From positions 3,189,860-3,253,859 of the forward strand of contig NZ_LT627735.1 in the NCBI RefSeq assembly GCF_900101765.1: a stretch of DNA of 64,000 bases. The letters are read 5' to 3'. A program made the translations under genes and the position numbers. Shown here piece by piece: positions 1 to 9,249 of this stretch. The stretch's first letter is position 1. Each line of letters begins with the position of its first letter. The notes under the pieces were generated by a model. The model was not told the origin of the DNA and did not search any database. It saw only the letters and a program-made list of their open reading frames with translations. The DNA is from Nonlabens sp. Hel1_33_55. GTDB lineage: Bacteria; Bacteroidota; Bacteroidia; Flavobacteriales; Flavobacteriaceae.

Positions 1-3000
1 CTTTCGCGAAAGCGTAATTATGCCCACATTCAGTTCAATCCCATCTATAAGGATGGCAATTCCTATCGTAGAATCAATTCCTTTACAGTTACCTACAGTA
101 CAGCTTCACCCGAAGCAATTGCAAAAAACAGCAATTTCACTAATTCTGCTCTGGCGAGTGGTGACTGGTTCAAGTTTAGAGTGGATAAAACAGGTGTACA
201 TCGCATCACTAGAGCTTTCTTGGATAATCTAGGAATGGATGTTTCAAATATCGATCCAAGAAGAATTAAAATTTATGGTCAAGGTGGTACATCACTACCA
301 TTAGTAAATGCCGAAAACGAATTCTATGATCCTGCACAAATAGCTATTTCAGTTACCGGAGCTGCAGATGGCCGGTTTGATTCTGGCGATGAGATTCTTT
401 TTTATGGAGTGGCTACAGACACAGAATATGTGGCAGAGAATGACAGTTTTATCAACCCATACACTGACGAATCCATTTATTACATCACAGCCAGCGGTGG
501 TGATGGAAAACGTGTACTGCCTCAAATCAATAGCAATAGTAATGCAACAGTGACCTATGATTACTATCAATCCACTAAGTTTCATGAGGTCGATGAACGC
601 AATATAGGTTTGATAGGAAGGTTGTGGTATGGTGAGCGATTTTCTATTGAGCCAGAACAAACTTTTGAATTTGAGTTCAATAATTTAATTAGCAGTAGAC
701 CTGCTACTGTTCGTATCACTACTGGTGCCATTAGTGATGTGTCGACCAGTATGAGTTTTACCATCAATGGACAATCGTTAGGCACCAGTACTTTTACAGG
801 ACTGGCTAACGATAATATTGCCGTCGCAAGAAGAGCCTTGCTGTTTAATAATAATGTGACTCTTTCTAACGGTGACGTATCGGTCGCTTTGACTTATAAT
901 AATGCTGGAATACCAGCGTCACAAGGATACCTTGATTATATAAGAATCGATGCCTTTGAATCCTTGACAGGTATAGGTGAGCAATTTTCTTTTACCGTTC
1001 CAGAAGCTTCTACATCAAGCGGCGTAGGTAGATATCAATTTAGTAAGGCCGCTGCTATTAGTGAAGTATGGGAAGTAACCGATCGATTCAACATTACAAA
1101 AATTGAAAATACAGAGAGTCTCAGTGATTTCTCATTTATCAGCAACCTGGGAACTGCTCGTAAATTTATTGCTATAGATAGATCAGATTTTTTTGCACCC
1201 ATCAGCGTTAATAATTCAAGAGTTGCAAATCAAAATCTAAAGGGAACTATTTTCAACGATGTTTCGGGAAATTTTAGAGATGTAGATTACCTTATTATCA
1301 CTCCGCAATTTCTACAAAGCCAAGCTCAAAGACTAGCAAATTATCATGTTAGAGAAAGCAATTTGAATGTAAAAGTTGTTTTGCTGGATCAGATCTACAG
1401 TGAGTTTTCTGAAGGAAGGCAAGATATCAGCGCTATCAGGAATTTTGTGAAGTATGTATATGACAATGCCTCAGATCCATCAAGACGTGTTCAATACTTG
1501 AATATGTTTGGTGACACCAGCTATGACTACAAAGATCGAATTCCTGTTCAAGATAATATTGTTCCATCATTTCTTTCAGCAAATAGTACGTCGTTGACAA
1601 GTTCTTATGTCACAGATGACTTCTTTACCTATATGGATCCGTTAGAAGGTACTGTTGCGACCAATAATCTTATGGATCTTGCAGTAGGTCGCATGATAGT
1701 GAGTACAGTGCAGGAAGCTAGAGAAATGGTGGACAAAATTGAAAGCTACACAGCGGTACCTGCATTTGATAGATGGCGTAATAATATCACCTTGATAGGT
1801 GATGACGTCGATATAGTTGGAGATGCCATTTTGCAAAAGAGCGTTAATGATTTAGGTGATGAGATATTTAGCAACAGACCGGACTATAATGTGCGCAAGA
1901 TTCTTCTTGATAGTTACAATCAAATCAGCACTGCTGGTGGTCCTCGATATCCAGATGCAGTTGACGATATTAAAAACGCCTTTGAGCAAGGCTCACTGGT
2001 GATCAATTATTTTGGACATGGTAATGAAGACGGGTTAGCTCAAGAATTTATTATAACTCAGACCCTTGTAGAGCAGTTGAGAAATCCCACCACGCTACCA
2101 TTATTTATTGCTGTGACTTGTGAATTTACGAGATACGATAACCCGCAACGAGTGAGTGGTGGTGAACGTACTTACCTCAATCCCGATGGTGGTGCCATTG
2201 CTCTTGTCGCTACCAATAGATTAATATTTATATCTACCGGCGTGACTTTGAATGATACTCTTGACGAGTATCTTTTTGGGTTTGAGAATGTTGAACCTAT
2301 TTCAATGGCAGAAGCCTTAAGATTAGCAAAAACAGATCCTTCACTCGCTAATAATGGCACACGTAGAGTTGTGGCCTTCGTAGGAGATCCAGCATTAAAA
2401 TTAGCCTTTCCATCACCTAGAGTAGTTCTAACCGAAGTAAATGGTCAACCTGTTGCAAACAGCACACAACTTAGAGCTTTGGATCGAGTCAATTTAGCTG
2501 GTGAAGTTCGAACCATATCAGGTAATCTTATTGCTAATTACAATGGTGAGGTAAGTGTTACCGTATTTGATAAAGAAATTGAGCGCACCACATTGGGAAA
2601 TGATGGGATTAGAATCAATGGTGAGTTGGAACAAATTGATTTTAGACAACAAGGGGAGGTTTTATTTAGAGGACAAGCAACAGTAGAGAATGGTTTATTT
2701 AACGTTGATTTTGTGATGCCTCGAGACACTCAAATTCCTTTAGGGAATGGTAGAATCTCATTTTATGCTAAAAGAAATAACCTTCCAGAAGATCAAAATG
2801 GTTTTTCTGAAGATGTTCGCATTGGCGGGATCAATGAAAATGCTCCTCAAGATGATTTGGGTCCAGAGATTGAATTATTCATGAACGATCGCAACTTTGT
2901 TTCTGGAGGTATTACAGATGAAAATCCATTTATTCTCGCCTTCTTGAATGATATAAGCGGTATAAATACTGCCAGCGGCATTGGACATGATATTATAGGA

Positions 3001-3510
3001 ATTATTGACGGCGATGAGACCAATCCATTTGTGCTCAATGACTATTATGAGGCGGCTGTGGATGATTTCACATCTGGAAAAGTCTACTTCCCATTACGCG
3101 GGATAGCTCCAGGACTACATACATTGACTGTAAAAGCCTGGGACACTTACAACAACAGTTCCACGCAAGAAATTCAATTTGTCGTTGCCAGTGGCGATGG
3201 GATTGAATTAACCAGAGTTCTAAATTACCCTAATCCATTTACTACCTACACTGAGTTTTGGTTTAATCACAACAGACCTTTTGAACCTTTGGAAGTGCAA
3301 GTTCAAGTCCTAACGGTCACCGGTAAAATTGTATGGTCCCAAAACCAAACCGTAACAACAACTGGATTTACATCTAGAGAAATTACATGGGATGGCGTGG
3401 ACGACTTTGGACAGCGGTTGGGAAAAGGCGTTTACATTTATAAGATTACTGTAAAAAGTACGTTATCCAATGAGACCGCGAGCAAAATTGAAAAACTCGT
3501 TATCCTATAA
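1..3510 (+). CDS. porU: Type IX secretion system sortase PorU, C25 (gingipain-like) family, 5' truncated by window edge
   Basis: The frame is open from base 1, so the N-terminus lies outside the window. PorU is the cell-surface sortase of the Bacteroidota type IX secretion system: it cleaves the C-terminal sorting domain of cargo proteins and attaches them to the cell surface. Visible support: the early 'VDKTGVHRI' stretch typical of PorU N-domains (from base 181), a caspase-like C25 domain with the likely catalytic His in NYFGHGNEDG (codon at 2017) and Cys in AVTCEF (codon at 2119), and a C-terminal FlgD-like/sorting-type domain (YPNPF near 3226, then DGVDDFGQRLGKGVYIYKI, ending VIL). The next gene, porV, starts 40 bp downstream and encodes its partner. 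In Flavobacterium johnsoniae gldJ lies next to porU, so gldJ may lie upstream here (inference). The first 14 bases are a copy of the genomic 16-bp palindrome. Confidence 0.93.
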   Translation, partial: LSRKRNYAHIQFNPIYKDGNSYRRINSFTVTYSTASPEAIAKNSNFTNSALASGDWFKFRVDKTGVHRITRAFLDNLGMDVSNIDPRRIKIYGQGGTSLPLVNAENEFYDPAQIAISVTGAADGRFDSGDEILFYGVATDTEYVAENDSFINPYTDESIYYITASGGDGKRVLPQINSNSNATVTYDYYQSTKFHEVDERNIGLIGRLWYGERFSIEPEQTFEFEFNNLISSRPATVRITTGAISDVSTSMSFTINGQSLGTSTFTGLANDNIAVARRALLFNNNVTLSNGDVSVALTYNNAGIPASQGYLDYIRIDAFESLTGIGEQFSFTVPEASTSSGVGRYQFSKAAAISEVWEVTDRFNITKIENTESLSDFSFISNLGTARKFIAIDRSDFFAPISVNNSRVANQNLKGTIFNDVSGNFRDVDYLIITPQFLQSQAQRLANYHVRESNLNVKVVLLDQIYSEFSEGRQDISAIRNFVKYVYDNASDPSRRVQYLNMFGDTSYDYKDRIPVQDNIVPSFLSANSTSLTSSYVTDDFFTYMDPLEGTVATNNLMDLAVGRMIVSTVQEAREMVDKIESYTAVPAFDRWRNNITLIGDDVDIVGDAILQKSVNDLGDEIFSNRPDYNVRKILLDSYNQISTAGGPRYPDAVDDIKNAFEQGSLVINYFGHGNEDGLAQEFIITQTLVEQLRNPTTLPLFIAVTCEFTRYDNPQRVSGGERTYLNPDGGAIALVATNRLIFISTGVTLNDTLDEYLFGFENVEPISMAEALRLAKTDPSLANNGTRRVVAFVGDPALKLAFPSPRVVLTEVNGQPVANSTQLRALDRVNLAGEVRTISGNLIANYNGEVSVTVFDKEIERTTLGNDGIRINGELEQIDFRQQGEVLFRGQATVENGLFNVDFVMPRDTQIPLGNGRISFYAKRNNLPEDQNGFSEDVRIGGINENAPQDDLGPEIELFMNDRNFVSGGITDENPFILAFLNDISGINTASGIGHDIIGIIDGDETNPFVLNDYYEAAVDDFTSGKVYFPLRGIAPGLHTLTVKAWDTYNNSSTQEIQFVVASGDGIELTRVLNYPNPFTTYTEFWFNHNRPFEPLEVQVQVLTVTGKIVWSQNQTVTTTGFTSREITWDGVDDFGQRLGKGVYIYKITVKSTLSNETASKIEKLVIL

Positions 3511-3550
3511 ATAATCATTACCATATATTTACGAATATTAAACCACCTAC

Positions 3551-4735
3551 ATGAGAAGAGTTTTATTACAAGTTTTAGTAATTGTTATGTTTTTTGCCGG
3601 TATGGTCCCAACCGCAGCTCAAGTGAGATCTCAGGATTCGAGAGTTGTTACTACGGCGCTGCCTTTTCTAAGAATTGCAGGTGATCCTAGATCTGCAGGT
3701 CTTGCAGATATGGGAGTTGCTACGAGTCCAGATGCATGGAGCCAGCAATGGAATCCAGCAAAGTATTCATTCATGAGTCGGGAACAAGCCATTGGTGTAG
3801 CATACACGCCATACTTAGGGCAACTTGTAAATGATATAGGGATTGGACAATTAGTATATGCAAACCGTATCAATGAGCAAAGTGCCTTTGCTGCTAGTTT
3901 GAGGTATTTTGGTTTAGGGACGATATTCATTACGGAGGACGGAGAAAACGGATTTGAAGAAAACCCTAACGAATTTGTACTAGACGGCTCCTACTCATTA
4001 AAATTATCAGATCAATTTTCCATGGCAGTTACCGGTCGTTTTTTACGAAGCGATCTTAGATTTCAAGCCACAGATCAAGATGCAACTGCTGCCAGTAGTT
4101 TTAGTGTAGGTGTATCTGGATATTATCAAAGTGAAGAAGTACCTATTGGAAATATGTATGGTAGATATCGCGGTGGTTTTAACGTGTCTAACATAGGTCC
4201 TAAAGTTTCTTATGACGTTGGTGGTAGAGAAGACTTTTTACCAACTAACCTAGGTCTAGGTGGTGGAATTGATTTTTATCTCAATGACGGTTTTAGCAAA
4301 ATAGGTTTAACAGCAGAATTCAATAAACTGTTGGTTCCTACACCACCAATTAGAGAAGATGGTGACGAGAACGATAATGGAGTTCCTAATGAAATTATTG
4401 AAGGTCAAGACGATGATGTTAGCTTCTTTAGTGGAATTTTCCAGTCATTTGGTGATGCACCAGGTGGTGGAGCAGAAGAGTTGAGAGAAGTAACTTGGGC
4501 TCTGGGAGCAGAATATACTTATGATGATAGCTTTGCAGTAAGAACAGGTTATTTCAATGAGGCAGATGAAAAAGGTGGCCGTAAGTTTCTTTCTTTGGGA
4601 GCAGGTTTCCAGTTCTCTGAAATCAATGTAGATTTATCCTACTTATTTTCTACCAGTCGTGTACGTTCTCCTTTGGAAGGAACATTGCGTTTTGGGTTGA
4701 CGTTTAACTTTGGGGATGAGTACCTAGAATACTAG
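3551..4735 (+). CDS. porV: Type IX secretion outer-membrane protein PorV (LptO family)
   Basis: 394 residues with a classical signal peptide (MRRVLLQVLVIVMFFAG..., cleavage near TAAQ). PorV is a FadL-like outer-membrane beta barrel that shuttles type IX cargo from the translocon to PorU. Supporting sequence: the family N-terminus 'ALPFLRIAGDPRSAGLADMGVATSPDAWSQ' region split over residues about 36-66, 'NPAKYSF', repeated amphipathic beta strands, and an aromatic C-terminus (LTFNFGDEYLEY). Its position directly after porU matches the usual porU-porV pairing. An Asp/Glu-rich loop (about residues 272-290, EDGDENDNGVPNEI) resembles a calcium-binding loop. It is likely co-transcribed with porU and perhaps the downstream cytidine deaminase, since only 3 bp separate its stop from the open deaminase frame. 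Confidence 0.93.
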   Translation: MRRVLLQVLVIVMFFAGMVPTAAQVRSQDSRVVTTALPFLRIAGDPRSAGLADMGVATSPDAWSQQWNPAKYSFMSREQAIGVAYTPYLGQLVNDIGIGQLVYANRINEQSAFAASLRYFGLGTIFITEDGENGFEENPNEFVLDGSYSLKLSDQFSMAVTGRFLRSDLRFQATDQDATAASSFSVGVSGYYQSEEVPIGNMYGRYRGGFNVSNIGPKVSYDVGGREDFLPTNLGLGGGIDFYLNDGFSKIGLTAEFNKLLVPTPPIREDGDENDNGVPNEIIEGQDDDVSFFSGIFQSFGDAPGGGAEELREVTWALGAEYTYDDSFAVRTGYFNEADEKGGRKFLSLGAGFQFSEINVDLSYLFSTSRVRSPLEGTLRFGLTFNFGDEYLEY

Positions 4736-4816
4736 ACTATCAAACAAATTACCATAAATACGGTTATCGATGTTTTTGATAACGTAAAAGAGCTGGATCC
4801 ACAAGTCCAAAAACTT

Positions 4817-5221
4817 ATGGATGAGGCTATCGTTGCTAGGTCAAACGCTTATGCACCATATTCCAAGTTTACCGTTGGTTGTGCATTAATGCTTGAAAAC
4901 GGTGAGATCATCCATGGCAATAATCAAGAAAATGCTGCTTACCCTTCAGGTTTGTGTGCAGAGCGTGTCGCTATTTTTGCCGCAGGAGCCAACTATCCTG
5001 GCGTTGCAATTGTGAGAATGGCAATTACTGCAAGTCCCGTGGATGATAGCTTTGAAAAACCGGTACCACCTTGTGGCGCTTGCCGCCAGTCCATTGCAGA
5101 ATATGAGTCAAGACAAGATCAACCCATTGAAATATTCTTCATGGGAGCATCGGGAACAGTAGCGAGATCAGGCTCACTGGCAGATTTACTACCACTCATT
5201 TTTGACCGCAATTACCTATAG
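4817..5221 (+). CDS. cdd: Cytidine deaminase
   Basis: Zinc-dependent cytidine/deoxycytidine deaminase of pyrimidine salvage. The zinc site is visible as CAERVAIFA and PPCGACRQ, with NAYAPYSKF and NNQENAAYP as the substrate-side motifs. From the first ATG (4817) the protein has 134 residues, close to the 136 of the Bacillus enzyme. However, the frame is open back to 4736, directly after the porV stop, and the upstream codons read IKQITINTVIDVFDN..., which looks like the N-terminal extension of Bacteroidota homologues (typically M-K-x-I-x-I). No ATG, GTG or TTG exists in that stretch, so either an ATC (4739) or ATT start is used or the extension is lost. The function is secure; the start is not. 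Confidence 0.9.
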   Translation: MDEAIVARSNAYAPYSKFTVGCALMLENGEIIHGNNQENAAYPSGLCAERVAIFAAGANYPGVAIVRMAITASPVDDSFEKPVPPCGACRQSIAEYESRQDQPIEIFFMGASGTVARSGSLADLLPLIFDRNYL

Positions 5222-5335
5222 AAAATTCGCAAGGATTTAACCGCTCAATAGGTTTTCCCTTATTCTTTTTTCAGTTATTTTTGTTTTCCTTTGAGAAAAG
5301 ATCGAACTGGTTGTCCAGATGGATGATATTTAGTT

Positions 5336-5351
5336 CGCTTTCGCGAAAGCG
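5336..5351. repeat. Palindrome CGCTTTCGCGAAAGCG, intergenic copy upstream of pdhA
   Basis: Perfect 16-bp copy (18 bp with the flanking T/A pair), 21 bp upstream of the pdhA start codon and thus inside its probable leader. A TATTTTTG box (5276-5283) matches the Bacteroidota -7 element, but no matching -33 TTTG was found at the right distance. Confidence 0.85.
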
Positions 5352-5372
5352 AGATAAAAACAACTACCATAC

Positions 5373-6371
5373 ATGAAAAAAGTAACTAAAGAAGTCCTAC
5401 TAAAATGGTATGAGGACATGCTGTTCTGGAGAAAATTCGAGGACAAACTTGCACAAGTCTATATTCAACAAAAAGTACGTGGATTCCTGCACCTTTATAA
5501 CGGTCAAGAAGCCATACTAGCTGGAGCACTTCACGCCATGGAATTAGGAAAGGATAAAATGATTACAGCATATCGTAATCACGTTCAACCTATTGGAATG
5601 GGTGTTGATCCTAAGCGTGTAATGGCAGAATTGTATGGAAAATCAACCGGTACCTCCCAAGGGCTTGGTGGTTCCATGCACATCTTTTCAAAAGAATTTA
5701 ATTTCTACGGCGGGCACGGTATCGTCGGTGGACAGATTCCGTTGGGTGCTGGTATTGCATTTGGTGATAAGTATCACGACCGCGATGCGGTAACATTGAC
5801 GTTTTTTGGTGATGGTGCTGCCCGTCAAGGATCTTTACACGAGACTTTTAACCTAGCTATGTTATGGAATCTACCTGTGGTATTCTGTGTAGAGAATAAC
5901 GGTTATGCCATGGGAACAAGTGTTGCTAGAACTGCCAACCATACAGATATCTGGAAATTAGGATTAGGCTATGAGATGCCTTGTGGACCAGTTGATGCGA
6001 TGGATCCAGAAAAAGTTGCCGAAGCTATGCATGAGGCAATCGAACGTGCACGTTCAGGTGGCGGCCCAACATTCCTAGAATTAAAAACATATCGTTATAG
6101 AGGTCATTCGATGAGTGATGCACAAAAATATCGTACTAAAGACGAGGTTGCAGAATATCAAAAAATTGACCCAATCACACAAGTCAAACAGCGCTTGTTA
6201 GATCAAGAAGGAGTCACTGAAGAGGATATCAAGAAAATTGATAAACGAGTCAAAGCAAAAGTTTCAGAGTGTGAGAAATTTGCTGAAGAATCTCCTTTCC
6301 CAGAAAAGAGCCTCATGTACGACGCTGTATATGAACAAGAAGACTATCCATTTTTACCTTCAAAACTATAA
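5373..6371 (+). CDS. pdhA: Pyruvate dehydrogenase E1 component, alpha subunit
   Basis: 332 residues, the normal length for the alpha subunit of the heterotetrameric E1. It decarboxylates pyruvate using thiamine diphosphate and passes the acetyl group to E2. Motifs: GQEAILAG, TAYRNHVQPIG, the thiamine diphosphate/Mg site GDGAARQGSLHE...VVFCVENN, and the loop YRYRGHSMSDAQKYR that carries the regulatory serine in other E1-alpha proteins. It is followed after 3 bp by the E2 gene, so the two form an operon. No E1-beta gene lies between or beside them; it must be elsewhere, as is common in Flavobacteriia. Confidence 0.95.
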   Translation: MKKVTKEVLLKWYEDMLFWRKFEDKLAQVYIQQKVRGFLHLYNGQEAILAGALHAMELGKDKMITAYRNHVQPIGMGVDPKRVMAELYGKSTGTSQGLGGSMHIFSKEFNFYGGHGIVGGQIPLGAGIAFGDKYHDRDAVTLTFFGDGAARQGSLHETFNLAMLWNLPVVFCVENNGYAMGTSVARTANHTDIWKLGLGYEMPCGPVDAMDPEKVAEAMHEAIERARSGGGPTFLELKTYRYRGHSMSDAQKYRTKDEVAEYQKIDPITQVKQRLLDQEGVTEEDIKKIDKRVKAKVSECEKFAEESPFPEKSLMYDAVYEQEDYPFLPSKL

Positions 6372-6374
6372 TCA

Positions 6375-8126
6375 ATGGCAGAAGTAATCAACATGCCGCG
6401 ATTGAGCGACACCATGGAAGAAGGTGTTGTAGCATCGTGGTTGAAAAAAGTAGGAGATAAAGTTGAAGAAGGAGACATTCTTGCCGAAATCGAGACCGAT
6501 AAGGCTACTATGGAGTTTGAATCGTTTTATAACGGTACATTACTTCACATAGGTGTACAAGAAGGAGAAACCGCACCGGTAGATCAATTGCTTTGTATTC
6601 TAGGAGAAGAAGGTGAAGATATTTCTGGCCTATTGGATGGATCATCTGATGGAGACAAGAAAGAATCAAAGTCTGACGATTCAGATAATACCAGCGATTC
6701 TGACGAGTCTGATGATGACGAATCATCTGAGGATGATGAGAACGAAGACAAATCCGATTCAGATTCTGATGAATCAGAAGATTCTGGAAGCGATGAATTA
6801 CCAGAAGGAGTTGAGATCATTACCATGCCGCGATTGAGCGACACCATGGAAGAAGGTACGGTGGCATCATGGCTTAAGAAAGAAGGAGACGAGGTAGATG
6901 AAGGCGATATTCTTGCAGAAATTGAAACCGACAAGGCGACAATGGAGTTTGAATCTTTTTATAAAGGAACACTTCTTAAAATTGGTATCCAAGAAGGAGA
7001 GACCGCTGCTGTAGATTCTTTATTAGCAATTTTAGGTCCAAAGGGAACTGATGTTTCTGGGATTGACATGAAAGGTAAATCTTCTGGTGAGTCCAAAAAG
7101 GAATCCAAAAAAGACGACTCTAAAAAACAGGAATCAAAAGACGATTCTAAAAAAGAAAACAAATCAGAACCTACGGCCGATAAAAAACAGGCTTCAGTTC
7201 CAGATTATTCTGGTCCTAGTAAAAGTTCTGATGAATCATCATCATCCAGCAGTACTAGTAATGGCGACCGCATCTTTGCTTCTCCGTTAGCTAAGAAAAT
7301 GGCTGAAGACAAAGGCATTGATCTTTCTTCTGTAAAAGGAAGTGGTGAAAATGGTCGTGTCATCAAGAAAGATATTGAGAATTACAAGCCAGGAACATCA
7401 ACAGGTGGATCTGCTGCAGCTCAAGATTATCAACCAGTTGATGAAGAAGAATGGGAAGAAGTTCCTAATTCTCAAATGCGCAAAACGATTGCCAAGCGTT
7501 TGGGTCAATCTAAATTTACAGCACCACATTATTATCTTGGGTTAGACCTAGATATGGATAATGCAATAGCGAGCCGTAAGGCGATCAACGAGTTGCCAGA
7601 TACCAAAATCAGCTTTAACGATATGGTGATCAAGGCAGCTGCCATGGCATTGCGTAAGCATCCTAAAGTGAATACTTCATGGACAGATGCAGCTACTAAA
7701 ATTGCAAAGCATATCCATATAGGTGTTGCTGTAGCCGTTGACGATGGATTATTGGTTCCAGTATTACCTTTTGCAGATCAAATGAGCATGCAACAAATAG
7801 GTGGTAAAGTAAGAGAACTGGCAGGTAAGGCTCGCAACAAAAAGCTACAACCTAAGGAAATGGAAGGAAGTACATTCACGATTTCAAACTTGGGTATGTT
7901 TGGTATAACAGAGTTTACCTCGATCATCAATCAGCCTAACAGTGCGATCATGTCCGTAGGTGCTATTGTACAAAAACCAGTGGTTAAGGATGGTCAAATT
8001 GTAATTGGAAATGTGATGAAAATCACATTGGCTTGTGATCATAGAACCGTTGATGGTGCCACTGGCGCTGCATTCCTACAAACTTTTAAATCTTATATTG
8101 AGAATCCTATCGTAATGTACGTATAG
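6375..8126 (+). CDS. aceF: Pyruvate dehydrogenase E2, dihydrolipoamide acetyltransferase with two lipoyl domains
   Basis: 583 residues, transferring acetyl from lipoamide to CoA. Domain order: lipoyl domain 1 (about 1-78, lipoyl Lys43 in ETDKATMEF), an extremely acidic Ser/Asp/Glu linker (about 88-145), lipoyl domain 2 (about 146-222, Lys187 in the same motif), a Lys/Ser-rich linker (about 225-295), the peripheral subunit-binding domain (ASPLAKKMAEDKGIDL ... GRVIKKDIENY, about 297-335) and the catalytic domain with HRTVDG (His556, Asp560). The linkers are unusual because most bacterial E2 linkers are Ala/Pro-rich. Co-transcribed with pdhA and closed by the terminator at 8152. Confidence 0.95.
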   Translation: MAEVINMPRLSDTMEEGVVASWLKKVGDKVEEGDILAEIETDKATMEFESFYNGTLLHIGVQEGETAPVDQLLCILGEEGEDISGLLDGSSDGDKKESKSDDSDNTSDSDESDDDESSEDDENEDKSDSDSDESEDSGSDELPEGVEIITMPRLSDTMEEGTVASWLKKEGDEVDEGDILAEIETDKATMEFESFYKGTLLKIGIQEGETAAVDSLLAILGPKGTDVSGIDMKGKSSGESKKESKKDDSKKQESKDDSKKENKSEPTADKKQASVPDYSGPSKSSDESSSSSSTSNGDRIFASPLAKKMAEDKGIDLSSVKGSGENGRVIKKDIENYKPGTSTGGSAAAQDYQPVDEEEWEEVPNSQMRKTIAKRLGQSKFTAPHYYLGLDLDMDNAIASRKAINELPDTKISFNDMVIKAAAMALRKHPKVNTSWTDAATKIAKHIHIGVAVAVDDGLLVPVLPFADQMSMQQIGGKVRELAGKARNKKLQPKEMEGSTFTISNLGMFGITEFTSIINQPNSAIMSVGAIVQKPVVKDGQIVIGNVMKITLACDHRTVDGATGAAFLQTFKSYIENPIVMYV

Positions 8127-8151
8127 CAATTATTCATATTGAATATTGAAG

Positions 8152-8178
8152 CGCTGGTCAGGAATGACCAGCGTTTTT
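8152..8178 (+). terminator. Rho-independent terminator after the pdhA-aceF operon
   Basis: A 9-bp perfect stem (CGCTGGTCA / TGACCAGCG) with a GGAA loop is followed by five Ts. It starts 25 bp after the aceF stop. Confidence 0.85.
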
Positions 8179-8250
8179 ATTTACAGCGCCATCTGTATCC
8201 TTTTCAAATTCGGCAGACAATTCCGTATTTTTATAAAATAAATTTTCCTG

Positions 8251-9249
8251 ATGAAAAAAATGATCTTTATCCTGGTTGCTGTAACTATAGCAGCCTGTGG
8301 AACCAGTAACCGAATTAATGATTTATCCAATAATACATCCACTACTTCTAAGAAGAACCGTGCAAAACTGCCGTCTAGCAACGCCACCCAAATCGCCATT
8401 GACGTTCAGTATTTATCAAGCGATGAATTAATGGGTAGAGATACTGGTAGTGAAGGTATAGAAATGGCAGCTAAATATTTGAAGGAACGATTTGAATCAA
8501 TAGGGATCCAGCCTTATGGCGATTCTTATATGCAACCCTTTAAAAATGATAAAGCAAGTGGTAACAATGTCGTAGCAGTCTTGAACGGGTCCGATAAGGA
8601 GCTGATGAAGGAAACCATAGTCATCGGTGCACATTATGACCATATAGGAATCATTCAGGCGGTGGCTGGAGACAGTATTGCAAATGGAGCTAATGATAAT
8701 GCTACTGGAACGGCTAGTGTTATGGCCATTGCAGAAATGTTCAAGAAGCTTGATTTTAATAGACGCAAGGTAGTTTTTGCATTGTTTTCTGCTGAAGAGA
8801 AAGGACTGGTAGGATCTCGTGAATTGGCAAAGCAAATGAAAGCTAGCGGTGAGAATGTAGTGGCGATGATCAATTTGGAAATGACGGGAACGCCTATGGT
8901 TGGCAAGGATTACATCACCTATTTGACAGGTTACGATACGTCAAATATGGGCGAGATCTTCAATAAAGAAAATGAAAATCGTGTAGTAACTGCAAAATTG
9001 GAGGCTGCTGCGCAAATGAATCTTTTCGTGCGTTCAGATAATTATGCATTTTACGAAGTTTTCAAGGTACCATCTCAAACCTTGAGCACTTTTGATTTCA
9101 CAAATTTTGATGAATATCATAAAGTAGGTGATGAAATTAGTGGAGTGAACGCTCAGCATATGTCAGAAGTTGTCGATGCCGTTTTTCCTGGTATTTTCTT
9201 TATGGTAAATGAGGAAGGATTAAAAATGAATCCAGTAACAAATGAGTAA
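8251..9249 (+). CDS. M28 family metallopeptidase, lipoprotein
   Basis: 332 residues. The N-terminus (MKKMIFILVAVTIAACG) is a lipoprotein signal with a lipobox ending in Cys16, so the protein is probably anchored in a periplasmic or surface membrane. The M28 aminopeptidase fold is indicated by the zinc ligands: His and Asp in GAHYDHIG, Asp in ANGANDNATG, Glu pair in FSAEEKGLVGS, and a later E/D in INLEMTG. A final ligand is likely His in DEYHKVGDE. The substrate is unknown; relatives trim amino acids from peptides. The last 8 bases overlap the start of the SDR gene, so the two are translationally coupled. Confidence 0.87.
   Translation: MKKMIFILVAVTIAACGTSNRINDLSNNTSTTSKKNRAKLPSSNATQIAIDVQYLSSDELMGRDTGSEGIEMAAKYLKERFESIGIQPYGDSYMQPFKNDKASGNNVVAVLNGSDKELMKETIVIGAHYDHIGIIQAVAGDSIANGANDNATGTASVMAIAEMFKKLDFNRRKVVFALFSAEEKGLVGSRELAKQMKASGENVVAMINLEMTGTPMVGKDYITYLTGYDTSNMGEIFNKENENRVVTAKLEAAAQMNLFVRSDNYAFYEVFKVPSQTLSTFDFTNFDEYHKVGDEISGVNAQHMSEVVDAVFPGIFFMVNEEGLKMNPVTNE

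Noticed and set aside
6584..6934. 116-codon minus-strand frame in the E2 gene
   Set aside because: Ser-rich antisense of the acidic linker; shadow of a certain gene.
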